Below are positions 45,909-56,029 of a stretch of DNA of 64,000 bases, one piece after another. The stretch comes from Gammaproteobacteria bacterium (GTDB lineage: Bacteria > Pseudomonadota > Gammaproteobacteria > Burkholderiales > Gallionellaceae), in assembly GCA_018820925.1 (NCBI GenBank), contig JAHJNJ010000009.1, positions 62,001-126,000 of the forward strand, given 5' to 3'. The position numbers were made by a program, and so were the translations under genes. The notes beneath the pieces are model-generated. The model saw nothing but the letters and a program-made list of their open reading frames with translations, was not told where the DNA came from and did not search any database. Numbering within the stretch: the first letter of the stretch is position 1; each line of letters begins with the position of its first letter.

Positions 45909-48404
45909 TTATGACGCGCTCGATTTGAGCAGCGTTTCAAATTCGTGCGACGGAACCGGCCTGGAAAAAAAGTATCCCTGACCATAATCGCACCCTGCGG
46001 CGGTGAGCAGGTGGCGCTGCGTCGCAGTCTCAATGCCTTCGGCGATCACCTTCAGTCCGAGTTTGTGCGCCATCACGATGATGGCTTCGCACAAAGCCAT
46101 ATCGTTTGAGGTGGCGGTCAGGTTGCGCACGAAGCTGCGGTCGATCTTGATGTAGTCGATGTCGAATTTCTTGAGGTAGGACAGCGAAGAGTAGCCGGTG
46201 CCGAAATCGTCCAGCGCGACCTGGATGCCGGCATCGCGCAGATCGAGCAGCTTGCTTTTGACGGTGGCTGTGGCATCCAGCAGCAAGCCCTCGGTGATCT
46301 CTATCGAGATGCATTGCCCGGGCAAACCCAGTTGCTGCAGATGGGGTATCCAATCCTGGAAGTGGCGTTCGTCATTGCGGAACTGGACCGGCGATTTGTT
46401 CACGCTGATCTGGAATTCCGGATGATGTATCGCACGCAGACGCTGTACTTGTTGAACGGCTTCCCGGAATACCCAATTGCCAATGTCGATGATCATCCCC
46501 GACTCTTCCGCCAGCATGACAAATTCTGCCGGGTTGATCAGGCCGCGCTCCGGATGCTGCCAGCGCAGCAGCGCCTCGGCCTTGTGGATGCTTCCGCTGT
46601 CCAGTTCGACGATGGGATGGTAGTGCAGCCGTAATTGATCGTCGCTAAGTGCGCTGCGCAGATCGTTGATAAGGTGCATGCGGTTCAACGCGGCTTCCTG
46701 CAGGCTGTGTGTGAAATAACTGAAGCGATTGCGTCCGGCGCTCTTGGAAGCGTACATGGCCTGATCCGCATTACTCATCAGCATTTCCAGATTGGTCGCG
46801 TCATTGGGGTAGAGCGTGATGCCGATACTGGCCGAAACGAAAGCCACATCCTCATCCAGTTGGAACGGTGCGACGAGCGCATCGATGATGGATTGCGCGA
46901 TACGCTCGACGCTGCTGGTATCGTCCAGTTCGGACAGGATGACGGTGAATTCATCCCCGCCGATCCTGGCGACCGTATCCGATTCGCGTACACACTGGGC
47001 GATACGCCGTGCGGCTTCCACCAGCAGGATGTCGCCCTTGTCGTGTCCCATGGTGTCGTTGACTTCCTTGAATTTATCAAGGTCGATGAACATCAGTGCC
47101 AGCGGCGATTTGTCGCGATGTGATTTTTTGAGTTCCTGCTCCAGACGGTCCTGGAACATGCGGCGGTTCGGCAGGTCGGTGAGCGGATCGAAGTTGGCCT
47201 GCTGCCAGATGGTTTCTTCCGAGCGTTTCTTCTCGGTGATGTCCTGGCTGACGCCGGTCAGTTTGTATTTGTTTCCCTGTTCGTCGCACAGCGACTTGAA
47301 GCGTACCCGCATCCAGCGCATGCTGCCGTCGGTACATTGGGTACGGATCTCCGTTTCCACCACGAAATCGGCCTCGTCGGAATCGAGTTCCAGCCGGATG
47401 TGATCGCCGATGCGGTTTGCATCTTCGGGGTGGACGAAACGTTGAGCAAAATCCTCATAAGACATGCGATAGCCGCCGACCTGTTTGGCCGTGGCGAAAT
47501 GCAGGGAGTAATACTGGTCATTGAAGGTGAACTCCCTGCTGGCGACATCGTATTCCCAGTAACCGAGGCCGGATATTTTCGCCGCCAGCGCCAGTTCGTC
47601 ATTGGTTCTGGCCAGTTCTGCCGTGCGCTTCGTCACTTCTTTTTCCAGCCGGTCCTGATGCCGCAGCAGGCTTTCGTCCCGGTCCTGGATCTCGCTCAGC
47701 ATATGATTGAACGCCATGATCAGATCGCCGATTTCATCGCTTGCATGTTGCGGAACGCGCAGGTCGTAGGCCTTGTCGTTGGCGATGGTGCGCGCTGTAT
47801 TGGCGACATCCCGGATGGGCTGGGAGATGACGCGCTGCAGGCGGGTCGCGAGGAAATAGATCACCAGCAGCGACAAGGCAAAAACAGCCAGGCCGGTTTC
47901 AAAGTTGGCCAAATACGTGCTCCAGCGTTCGCTGAAATCGGCTTGCAGCAGGATGAAACCGATCCGTTCCTTGCCGCGAACCACCGGTCGGTACAAGTCC
48001 GCGCTTTTCATCCAGATATCCGAATGCAATTGTTTGGACGCGACCTTGTAATTGCCGGGCGCGGATTTGACCTTGCCGTTGCGATTCCACGCCGCGAGGG
48101 TCTTGCCTTTGGCGTCCAGAATCCACGCGGCTTGTATTTCGCGATGTTCCTGCAGCGCATCGAGCAGACGCTTGGCTTCGGTGCGGTCGCCGAACACCAG
48201 AGCAGCTTGCGCGTTCTCGGCCAGGATGTCGGAAATGCCGGAAAGCTGCTGCAGCGATTCGTTGTTGCTGCTGCGCAACGAACTGCCGAACAGCACGGAA
48301 AAGCTGACCAGCATGCTGATCGCGCTGCTCAGCACGATGAGAAATACAAGCTTATTTCGCAAAGACCAATTGGACAGATTCGGGAAAGATTTCATGATCG
48401 TCAT
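45909..48404 (-). CDS. Membrane GGDEF-EAL protein with CHASE8-like sensor, HAMP and PAS (TpbB/YfiN-like)
   Basis: An 831-residue c-di-GMP enzyme. An N-terminal membrane helix (KLVFLIVLSSAISMLVSFSV) is followed by a periplasmic domain (about 45-165) resembling the CHASE8 sensor of YfiN/TpbB, with LQQLSGISDILAENAQAALV and AAWILDAKGKTLAAW. A second helix (ETGLAVFALSLLVIYFLATR), HAMP, coiled coil and PAS/PAC follow. The GGDEF is intact (ARIGGDEFTVIL) with an RxxD inhibitory site five residues before it. EAL (KAEALLRWQHPE) and DDFGTGYSSLSYLK are also intact, so both synthesis and hydrolysis are possible. It overlaps the yfiR-like gene by four bases. Confidence 0.9.
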   Translation of the reverse strand: MTIMKSFPNLSNWSLRNKLVFLIVLSSAISMLVSFSVLFGSSLRSSNNESLQQLSGISDILAENAQAALVFGDRTEAKRLLDALQEHREIQAAWILDAKGKTLAAWNRNGKVKSAPGNYKVASKQLHSDIWMKSADLYRPVVRGKERIGFILLQADFSERWSTYLANFETGLAVFALSLLVIYFLATRLQRVISQPIRDVANTARTIANDKAYDLRVPQHASDEIGDLIMAFNHMLSEIQDRDESLLRHQDRLEKEVTKRTAELARTNDELALAAKISGLGYWEYDVASREFTFNDQYYSLHFATAKQVGGYRMSYEDFAQRFVHPEDANRIGDHIRLELDSDEADFVVETEIRTQCTDGSMRWMRVRFKSLCDEQGNKYKLTGVSQDITEKKRSEETIWQQANFDPLTDLPNRRMFQDRLEQELKKSHRDKSPLALMFIDLDKFKEVNDTMGHDKGDILLVEAARRIAQCVRESDTVARIGGDEFTVILSELDDTSSVERIAQSIIDALVAPFQLDEDVAFVSASIGITLYPNDATNLEMLMSNADQAMYASKSAGRNRFSYFTHSLQEAALNRMHLINDLRSALSDDQLRLHYHPIVELDSGSIHKAEALLRWQHPERGLINPAEFVMLAEESGMIIDIGNWVFREAVQQVQRLRAIHHPEFQISVNKSPVQFRNDERHFQDWIPHLQQLGLPGQCISIEITEGLLLDATATVKSKLLDLRDAGIQVALDDFGTGYSSLSYLKKFDIDYIKIDRSFVRNLTATSNDMALCEAIIVMAHKLGLKVIAEGIETATQRHLLTAAGCDYGQGYFFSRPVPSHEFETLLKSSAS

Positions 48405-48949
48405 TTTCCGAAAATGTTGGCAGCCAGGTTGAGCATCTGACTGGATAGTCGCAGTCCGGCTTTTCGGGTCGAGGCGAGATTGACCTCGAACAGCATCCTG
48501 TCATTGCGCGCGAGCAGGCCGATGCCGCCGCCGCGTTCGGCAAAACCCTGGATATCCGAGATGGTGAGAACGGGGGCGTTACCCAGCGATTTGATGATGG
48601 GGACGAGGCGCCGTTGTTCGCGTTCACCGATGTACAGCACATGACACGCGCTCAAGGTTGTGCGGTTGTCTGCGTGCACGACCTGCAATTCATACGCGCC
48701 CGCTTTGCGACCGCTCAGGGCGGAGAGCGATGACTGCAGGCCGTCATTGCCGATCACGCACAACCTGAGTATGTCGCCCGTCTTGATCGCACCCGCAGGC
48801 CATTCCACGAATTTGATGAAGTTGAACACATAAGCCGATTTGACCTGAAGCTCCGAAAGACCCGCAAGGCAGACCTGCGTGCCCATACCGGCAAGCAGAA
48901 ACAAACCCAGCAAAAATCGGAATGCGGATTTCATACAAGTAATATGCAA
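48401..48949 (-). CDS. YfiR-family (DUF4154) periplasmic protein
   Basis: A 182-residue exported protein with a signal peptide (RFLLGLFLLAGMGTQVCLAG). The YfiR/DUF4154 block is clear: LQVKSAYVFNFIKFVEWPAG (about 36-55), LRLCVIGNDGLQSSLSAL, CHVLYIGEREQRRLVPIIKS and the C-terminal ISDIQGFAERGGGIGLLARN. In Pseudomonas YfiR binds the periplasmic part of YfiN and represses its cyclase. The overlapping downstream GGDEF-EAL gene with a CHASE8-like sensor fits that pairing. The upstream partner here is a TonB-dependent receptor instead of the OmpA-like YfiB. Confidence 0.9.
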   Translation of the reverse strand: MHITCMKSAFRFLLGLFLLAGMGTQVCLAGLSELQVKSAYVFNFIKFVEWPAGAIKTGDILRLCVIGNDGLQSSLSALSGRKAGAYELQVVHADNRTTLSACHVLYIGEREQRRLVPIIKSLGNAPVLTISDIQGFAERGGGIGLLARNDRMLFEVNLASTRKAGLRLSSQMLNLAANIFGK

Positions 48950-48979
48950 CTGCGTGCGGTTCGGGACGCGGTCAGTCTG

Positions 48980-51118
48980 TCATCTGCCATGCCATAACGC
49001 TTTCAGGTAGATTGTGCGCTGCGGCACGACGGGCAGCGAGGGCATGTAGTCCGGATAGAACTGCAGCTGTTGTCTGGACAGCAGGTTCTGCAAGGTGAGC
49101 GACAATTCCAGCGATTCGTTCACCTGTTCGGCAAAGCGCAGATCCAGTTCGGTTCGTGCGGAGATCGGCGTTGCACCCAGCGCCCCGTAGATGGTACTGG
49201 TCGTGGTCAAGCCACCGATGCGGCGCAACCAGAGATCGAAGTGGCGATCCGGGGTGAAGTTGTATGAAGAACGGACAGACCCCTGATATTTCGGGCTGTT
49301 GCCGTACACCACGCTGGTGTTGTCGGATCCGCCGTCCAGCCACATGCGCGATGCATTGATCTGCAGACGCCAATCGGACATGGGGCTCCATTCGGTGGAC
49401 AGTTCCAGTCCGCGCGTGCGCACCGAAAGGATATTGCCGCGTTCGAGGGTCTGGCATAAGCCTGGCGTGCCGGCCGCAAGACCGAAGTTGGCCATCGCGG
49501 CAGTGCATGCGGGATCGACCGGTAAGCCGGTAAACGCAGCTGCGGAATTTGCGGTCATCGTCGAACCCGGCAAGATGCCGAAAACTCCGTCGTAATGGCT
49601 CACGTAGGCGGTCAGGTCGGAATAGAAGCTCGGCGACCATTGCGCCCGGTGCCCGGCTTCGAGGGTGCGGACTTTTTCGTTGCCGAAACCGGATTGCTCG
49701 CCTGCATTGGCATACAGCAACACGGGCAGTGTACCGGGGCCTGTCGCAGGCAGCGCCGCAGGATAGGCGCCCATTGTGCGGTCGACCATGCTGGGCGAAC
49801 GCACCGTCTTTGACCAGGCGAACCAGAACGAGTGCTGTTCGTTCGGCGTCCACAGCGCGCGGACGGAGGGTTGGGGAGTTGTTCCGCCGTATGTCTGGTT
49901 TTCAATTCTTACTCCCGCCTGCATATTGAATATATGCTGAACGATCGTCCATTCATCCTGGGCAAAGAGGCTTGCCAGCGAGACGGTAACGTCCGTTTGC
50001 GACGAGGTCAGGAAACCCGTCGAACCCAGGATTTCCCTGTGTTTGCTCTGGCGGTAGTTGCCTCCCCACACGATGTCGTGTGCGTCGCCGAACGGGAAAC
50101 GGTGTTGTGCGTCAAAATCCAGGGTGGTGCGGTCATCGTCCGCGCCGGGAACCTTGCCCATGAATTTCTCCGCATAGGTCTGAATGCGCACTTCACCGCC
50201 GCCATCGGTGGATTGTTCGAAGCGTCCAAGCAAGTCCCCGCCTGTTTTTTTCGAAACGAAAGGATAGAGTCGCACCGCGCCGTATTGGGCCGGGTTGTAA
50301 TACGCTGCTGAATCGAACGTGGGGATAAGCCAGGGGTCTCCCGATTGCGCCTCGAATATCCGGCCGCTGAAGAGCCAGCGCGTGTCGACACCATCCGGTT
50401 TGTCGTAGCGAAAAGACAACGAAGTGTCGTTAAACTGATCCTGGGCATCCTTGCCGCCGACTTCTTTTCCGCCGTCGCGCCGCTGTTCGTTAAGCGTCAC
50501 GCGGAACGCAGATCCGTCTTCCATCTTGCTGCCGTAGCGCAGGGTGCCCCCGGCCTTGCCGGTCGACGTGCCCACATGGCCGTCAACCAGCCAGCCGGCG
50601 GTATCCTGGGCGCGTTTGGTGATGATATTGACCACGCCGTTGACGGCATTCGAACCCCAGGCCAATCCGGCCGAACCGCGGATGACCTCGATGCGGCTGA
50701 TTTCTTCGAGCGGCATGTTTTCCACTTCCCAGATCACGCCCCCGTAAAGCGAGTTGTAGATCGAACGCCCATCGACCAGAACCAGCAATTTATTGGCCAT
50801 GCGCCCGTTGAAGCCGCGAATGGACACGGCCCATTTGTTGTTGCTCAGCTTGGCCACTTCAACCCCGGGCGCAAGACGCAGCGCTTCGGGGATGGACAGG
50901 ACGCCGGAGCGTTTGATGTCTGCCGCCGAAATGACGAATGCGGCGGCGGCGGTATTGGATAGGGATTGGCTTTTGCGCGAGGCGGATTCGACGCCGACTT
51001 TCATCAGGTCGCCCAGGCTGAGTTCCGGCCAAGTCTCTTCTGCGGCAGACGCGACGGCATGAGGCACAGCAGCCAGCATGCAGGCAAGTATTGCGCAGCG
51101 TGTCGAGAATTTATCCAT
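48980..51118 (-). CDS. TonB-dependent outer-membrane receptor
   Basis: A 712-residue receptor. I start at MDKFSTRCAILACMLAAVPH, which makes a signal peptide; further in-frame ATGs at 51136 and 51181 are possible. The plug domain has AAAAFVISAADIKRSGV, IPEALRLAPGVEVAKL, the RGFNGRMANKLLVLVDGRS motif and VIRGSAGLAWGSNAVNGVVN. A C-terminal barrel runs to SLPVVPQRTIYLKALWHGR. A TonB box is not obvious. The ligand is unknown. It is 30 bases upstream of the yfiR-like gene and likely part of the same operon. Related receptors pair with YfiR and GGDEF proteins in other genera. Confidence 0.9.
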   Translation of the reverse strand: MDKFSTRCAILACMLAAVPHAVASAAEETWPELSLGDLMKVGVESASRKSQSLSNTAAAAFVISAADIKRSGVLSIPEALRLAPGVEVAKLSNNKWAVSIRGFNGRMANKLLVLVDGRSIYNSLYGGVIWEVENMPLEEISRIEVIRGSAGLAWGSNAVNGVVNIITKRAQDTAGWLVDGHVGTSTGKAGGTLRYGSKMEDGSAFRVTLNEQRRDGGKEVGGKDAQDQFNDTSLSFRYDKPDGVDTRWLFSGRIFEAQSGDPWLIPTFDSAAYYNPAQYGAVRLYPFVSKKTGGDLLGRFEQSTDGGGEVRIQTYAEKFMGKVPGADDDRTTLDFDAQHRFPFGDAHDIVWGGNYRQSKHREILGSTGFLTSSQTDVTVSLASLFAQDEWTIVQHIFNMQAGVRIENQTYGGTTPQPSVRALWTPNEQHSFWFAWSKTVRSPSMVDRTMGAYPAALPATGPGTLPVLLYANAGEQSGFGNEKVRTLEAGHRAQWSPSFYSDLTAYVSHYDGVFGILPGSTMTANSAAAFTGLPVDPACTAAMANFGLAAGTPGLCQTLERGNILSVRTRGLELSTEWSPMSDWRLQINASRMWLDGGSDNTSVVYGNSPKYQGSVRSSYNFTPDRHFDLWLRRIGGLTTTSTIYGALGATPISARTELDLRFAEQVNESLELSLTLQNLLSRQQLQFYPDYMPSLPVVPQRTIYLKALWHGR

Positions 51119-51240
51119 GTTGGTACCGGCGAACATGTTACGAATTGACTTGAACGGATCCCTGTTCCCCGCTCCCCGCAACTTATGCGCTGATTATTCC
51201 ATAAATCAAACTGTTTCGTGGTTGTTGCCGCGCTTCACCG

Positions 51241-52512
51241 TTATGCCCCCCTGCGTTCAAGTACGGCGGCAAAAAAACCGTCGGTATTGTGCTGCTGGGG
51301 TGTGAGTTGCAGGTAGTCGCCCATTTCCAGCGCAATGTGCTGCTGCCGCAAAACTTCGCCGGCCGGCAGCAGCGTGAAATCGGGATGCACCGCCAGGAAG
51401 TCCTGCACGATGCCCTGGTTCTCCTCGTGCAACAGGCTGCATGTGGCATATACCAAACGGCCGCCTGGCTTCAGGAGGCGGGCAGCCGAGGCCAGGATTG
51501 CTGCCTGTTTCAAGTTGAGCTCGGCTACGCTTTGCGCGGATTGGCGGAATTTGAGATCGGGATTGCGGCGCAATGTGCCCAGCCCGCTGCACGGCGCATC
51601 CACCAGCACGCGGTCTATTTTGCCGGCCAGGCGTTTTACCTTGCTGTCGTTTTCGTGGGCGATGAGCTGCGGTTGCACGTTGCTCAAACCGGAGCGTTTC
51701 AGTCGGGGTTTCAGGTTGGTGAGGCGTTTCTCGGAAATATCCCACGCATAGAGTCGGCCTTGCGAGTTCATCATGGCGCCCAGCATCAGCGTCTTGCCAC
51801 CCGCACCCGCGCAGAAGTCCACCACCATGTCGTTGCGTTTCGGCGCGAGCAGCAATCCCAGCAACTGGCTGCCTTCATCCTGCACCTCGAACTTGCCGGT
51901 GAGGAACAGCGCGTGTTTGTTCAGCGCAGGTTTGTATTTGAGGCGGATGCCCATGGGCGAATAGGGCGTGGCTTGCGCATCCATGCCTTCGGCCTGCAGG
52001 GATTGCAGCACTTCGTTGCGTCCGGCGAGCAGCGTATTCACGCGCAGGTCGAGCGGGGCGGGCTGCTGCATGGAGCGTCCCAGTTCGAGAATCCCGGCAT
52101 CGCCATGGTGCGGGCGCAGTTTGTCGACGATCCAGTCCGGCAATTCGGCCTGGATGGAAAGCGGCAGTTCGCCCACGCTGATGCTCTTGGCCTTGCCCAG
52201 CCACTCGGCTTCTTTCGCCTTGAGCAACGGTTCCAGTTCGCGCAGGTTGTAGCCGCCGAACTTGACCCAATAGGCGAGGGCCATGCGGCGCGCGGTGGCC
52301 TGTCCTTTGTCGTCGAGGGTGCAGCCGTACTCGAGCAATAAGCGGTGGCGCAAAACGCCGAACAGTGTTTCTGCCACCAGCGAACGTTCGTTGGAACCGA
52401 TGCGTTCGGCCTGGAAAAAATGGCGCAACACGGCGTCGGCCGGGTGCTCCATTTTCAGGGCGGTACGCAGGGCTTGTATGACCAGATCGAGACGGTATTC
52501 AGTTAACAGCAT
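51241..52512 (-). CDS. rsmB: 16S rRNA (cytosine(967)-C(5))-methyltransferase RsmB
   Basis: SAM-dependent methylation of C967 of 16S rRNA. The ATG at 52512, with AAGGAG eight bases upstream, gives 423 residues. An N-terminal NusB-like domain (SLVAETLFGVLRHRLLLE) precedes the Rossmann methyltransferase. Motifs: VVDFCAGAGGKTLMLGAMM (SAM), IDRVLVDAPCSGLGTLRRNP (Cys), and the second catalytic Cys in GGRLVYATCSLLHEENQ. It overlaps the upstream DUF3108 gene by 14 bases. Confidence 0.95.
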   Translation of the reverse strand: MLLTEYRLDLVIQALRTALKMEHPADAVLRHFFQAERIGSNERSLVAETLFGVLRHRLLLEYGCTLDDKGQATARRMALAYWVKFGGYNLRELEPLLKAKEAEWLGKAKSISVGELPLSIQAELPDWIVDKLRPHHGDAGILELGRSMQQPAPLDLRVNTLLAGRNEVLQSLQAEGMDAQATPYSPMGIRLKYKPALNKHALFLTGKFEVQDEGSQLLGLLLAPKRNDMVVDFCAGAGGKTLMLGAMMNSQGRLYAWDISEKRLTNLKPRLKRSGLSNVQPQLIAHENDSKVKRLAGKIDRVLVDAPCSGLGTLRRNPDLKFRQSAQSVAELNLKQAAILASAARLLKPGGRLVYATCSLLHEENQGIVQDFLAVHPDFTLLPAGEVLRQQHIALEMGDYLQLTPQQHNTDGFFAAVLERRGA

Positions 52513-53575
52513 CGTTTCTTGCTCCTTGTTCATCCGACACGCGGATGCCGGTGATGACAGCCTCGCCGGCGACTTCACCATTTCTATCAAAATAACGCAT
52601 CTTGACCGGAAACAGCCGGTATTCCTGCGCCAGCCATATATCAAGACCTTCCTCGTTGGGTGCATGCAGTTTATGCAGGCGCACCGTGAGCAGTTTACCG
52701 AGCGCCGAGTCGATTTCCTCGTTCGGCGTGATCTCGAAGTCATAGTTTTCGATCTTCTTGCCGTTGCTGACCGAAACCGTGGCCATGTGCGTATTCGCCA
52801 AGGGCGGGAACTGGTACAGAACACTCAAGATATCCTGTGTGTCCGGCGGCAGGGGTTTTTCGCCGCCGGGCACAAAAATGGCCCGCTGCGCTGCACGGCT
52901 GAATTCCACCGCGTTGCTCTGCGTGCCGGAGCGCTCCTGGCGTTTCTCAAGGAACTGTTCCGGCTGCAGGCCGTATCGGGTGTAGCTGCCGCTGCTGGAC
53001 TGGGTGAGCTCGAAGCTTTTGAACAGGCTCACCAGGCCGACGGTCTTCGTGACTGCTTGTATCACATAGTGCCCGTCCCTGATCTCCAGCGAGTGAACGG
53101 CTTTGCCGATACGGAACTTGCTGGTTCCCTTGTTGATGGCAAAGGTGAGTTCTGCTTCCCTGGGCAACGGCGGCCGTTCGGCTGCGTTGACGGCTTCCGC
53201 AGCAAGCTGTTCGGCTTGCGCAGGGGCGCTGGCCGCTTCCGATGTGTCGGCTGCCACAGGCGCGCTGGCTGCTTCCGGCGTATCGGCTGCCTCGGGCGCA
53301 CTGGCGGCAGACAGCATTTCCTGCGGCGGCACGTCGACCCGGGGTGCCGCTTCGGGCGCGGTCTTCTGTTCGGCGGGTTGTACTTTGCGTTCGGGCTTCC
53401 TGGGTTTCGCGGGGGCAGACGGCAGCGCGACGAGCCGGGCGAACAGTGGCGGCAGCTCCGGCTTGAGAGGCTTCAATTGAATATTCGGTTCCCACAGCAG
53501 CAATGCGTGCAGCAACACGGAAATGGCAAAGGCAAAAGCGATGCGTTGCGATACGGAGTCCAGCCGGAAATTCAC
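52499..53575 (-). CDS. DUF3108 protein with N-terminal membrane anchor and Ala/Pro/Glu repeats
   Basis: A 358-residue protein. One N-terminal membrane helix (IAFAFAISVLLHALLLWEP) is followed by a low-complexity linker, about residues 50-140, with imperfect 12-residue repeats of the form EAASAPVAADTP. The C-terminal DUF3108 domain (about 140-345) has FAINKGTSKFRIGKAVHSLE, SFELTQSSSGSYTRYGLQPE and TVRLHKLHAPNEEGLDIWLA. A periplasmic location is likely. Function is unknown. It is a paralogue of the next gene upstream and overlaps rsmB. Confidence 0.85.
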   Translation of the reverse strand: MNFRLDSVSQRIAFAFAISVLLHALLLWEPNIQLKPLKPELPPLFARLVALPSAPAKPRKPERKVQPAEQKTAPEAAPRVDVPPQEMLSAASAPEAADTPEAASAPVAADTSEAASAPAQAEQLAAEAVNAAERPPLPREAELTFAINKGTSKFRIGKAVHSLEIRDGHYVIQAVTKTVGLVSLFKSFELTQSSSGSYTRYGLQPEQFLEKRQERSGTQSNAVEFSRAAQRAIFVPGGEKPLPPDTQDILSVLYQFPPLANTHMATVSVSNGKKIENYDFEITPNEEIDSALGKLLTVRLHKLHAPNEEGLDIWLAQEYRLFPVKMRYFDRNGEVAGEAVITGIRVSDEQGARNDAVN

Positions 53576-54276
53576 TGGGTGATGCTCAGTGCGGTGAGAA
53601 CTTGTGAATATTTGTCGCCGTTATCCTCGGTCACCGTGATCTTGCAGGGGAAGTTGCCGTTTTCGACCGACAGCCATATCTCGGTCTTCCATGCAGAACC
53701 CTCTTCCTGCGGGGTGCTCAGGTACAGGGTTTCCAGTGTGCCCAGCGGGACGGTCAGCATCTGTTTCGGCTGGATGACATATTTGCGCGTGTCGATCTTG
53801 CTGCCATTGGTGATGTGCATGGTCACTTCCTTGCGGTCGCGCAGGAAAGTAATGTAGCGGAACTGGTATTGCGCACTCAGCCGGTCCTGCGTGTCCGCCG
53901 CAAGGGGCTCGACGCGCTGACCGTAGCGGTCGTTGAGCATCACCGTGGATTGGCTCCAGTCGAAATTTGCTTCCGTGTTTTTGAGAATTTCCTGCGAGCG
54001 TTTATAGACGAAATTCTGCGGGCGCAGCCCTTGCGCGCCGATGTCGCCTTCGCTGATGACGTAGAGCGTATCCGGCTTGAACAAGGCAAGCAACCCGACC
54101 GGTTTGGTGATGCTCTCGATGCGGTAATGATTGCCGGTGCGCGTGAATTTTTCGGTGATCGTGGCAATTTTGATGCCTTTTGTGGTTACGTCGTAACTGG
54201 CTTCGATGCTCGTCGGCGGGGCGGCGAACAGCGACGGTGCGAAGCAACACAGCAGCAGGGCAACGAGTATGCGCAT
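53572..54276 (-). CDS. DUF3108 secreted protein
   Basis: A 234-residue protein with a signal peptide (LVALLLCCFAPSLFAAPP) and one DUF3108 domain: EASYDVTTKGIKIATITEKF, IESITKPVGLLALFKPDTLY, SEGDIGAQGLRPQNFVYKR and EGSAWKTEIWLSVENGNFPC. The beta-rich lipoprotein-carrier-like fold is suggested by family knowledge; the function is unknown. Its stop overlaps the next DUF3108 gene by 4 bases, and it lies 3 bases after purN. Confidence 0.87.
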   Translation of the reverse strand: MRILVALLLCCFAPSLFAAPPTSIEASYDVTTKGIKIATITEKFTRTGNHYRIESITKPVGLLALFKPDTLYVISEGDIGAQGLRPQNFVYKRSQEILKNTEANFDWSQSTVMLNDRYGQRVEPLAADTQDRLSAQYQFRYITFLRDRKEVTMHITNGSKIDTRKYVIQPKQMLTVPLGTLETLYLSTPQEEGSAWKTEIWLSVENGNFPCKITVTEDNGDKYSQVLTALSITQ

Positions 54277-54279
54277 GGT

Positions 54280-54918
54280 CTATTCCAGTCCCGGCGAGAT
54301 GAGCGCAGCGCCCGGTTGTTCCAGGCGGTCGCTGGCGACGCGGCCGATTTCGTCCAGCCACACCTGGTTGCGGCATAGCCAGCGCACGGCCTGCGGGTAG
54401 ATGCGGTGCTCTTCGCACAGCACGCGGGCGGAAAGACTCTGCGGGGTGTCGTCGCGCAGAACCGGTACGGCCGCCTGGATGATGATGGGGCCATGGTCCA
54501 GGTCGGGCGTGACGAAATGCACCGTGCAGCCGTGGATTTTGATGCCGTCCTGAATGGCGCGCTGGTGCGTATCGATGCCGGGATAAGCCGGCAGCAACGA
54601 AGGATGGATATTGATGAGCTTGCCGCGATAACGCTCGACGAAACCTGCGGTCAGGATACGCATGAACCCGGCCAGCACCACGAGATCGGGCGCGAATCGG
54701 TCGATGATCGCGGCCAGCGCGCTATCGAAAGCGGCGCGATCCGCGAAGTCCTTGTGCGAAATGACGGCTGTCTCGATTCCCTTCCTGCCTGCAATCTCCA
54801 GTCCCTGTGCATCGGCGCGGTTGCTGATGACTGCCGCAACCTGACAGGGCAGATTCGCGTCCAGCAAGGCCTGCATGTTGCTGCCGCGGCCGGAGATGAG
54901 AATGACGATGCGTTTCAC
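54280..54918 (-). CDS. purN: Phosphoribosylglycinamide formyltransferase PurN
   Basis: Transfers a formyl group from 10-formyl-tetrahydrofolate to GAR, third step of purine synthesis. It has 212 residues. Motifs: IVILISGRGSNMQALLDAN (phosphate binding), FAPDLVVLAGFMRIL, the catalytic INIHPSLLPAYPGIDTHQRA (Asn/His) and GCTVHFVTPDLDHGPIIIQ with the catalytic Asp. It starts 3 bases after purM on the minus strand. Confidence 0.96.
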   Translation of the reverse strand: MKRIVILISGRGSNMQALLDANLPCQVAAVISNRADAQGLEIAGRKGIETAVISHKDFADRAAFDSALAAIIDRFAPDLVVLAGFMRILTAGFVERYRGKLINIHPSLLPAYPGIDTHQRAIQDGIKIHGCTVHFVTPDLDHGPIIIQAAVPVLRDDTPQSLSARVLCEEHRIYPQAVRWLCRNQVWLDEIGRVASDRLEQPGAALISPGLE

Positions 54919-54921
54919 CGC

Positions 54922-55965
<1,044 letters not shown>

Positions 55966-56029
55966 GTTGAGTTCTCGCTTTCTTCGGGATAAAGTGCCGC
56001 AAATTTTTAGAAAGCGGATTTTACCCGAA

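Noticed and set aside
53200-53420. Short tandem repeats that could have been a CRISPR-like array
   Set aside because: They are in-frame Ala/Pro/Glu repeats within the DUF3108 gene, without unique spacers.
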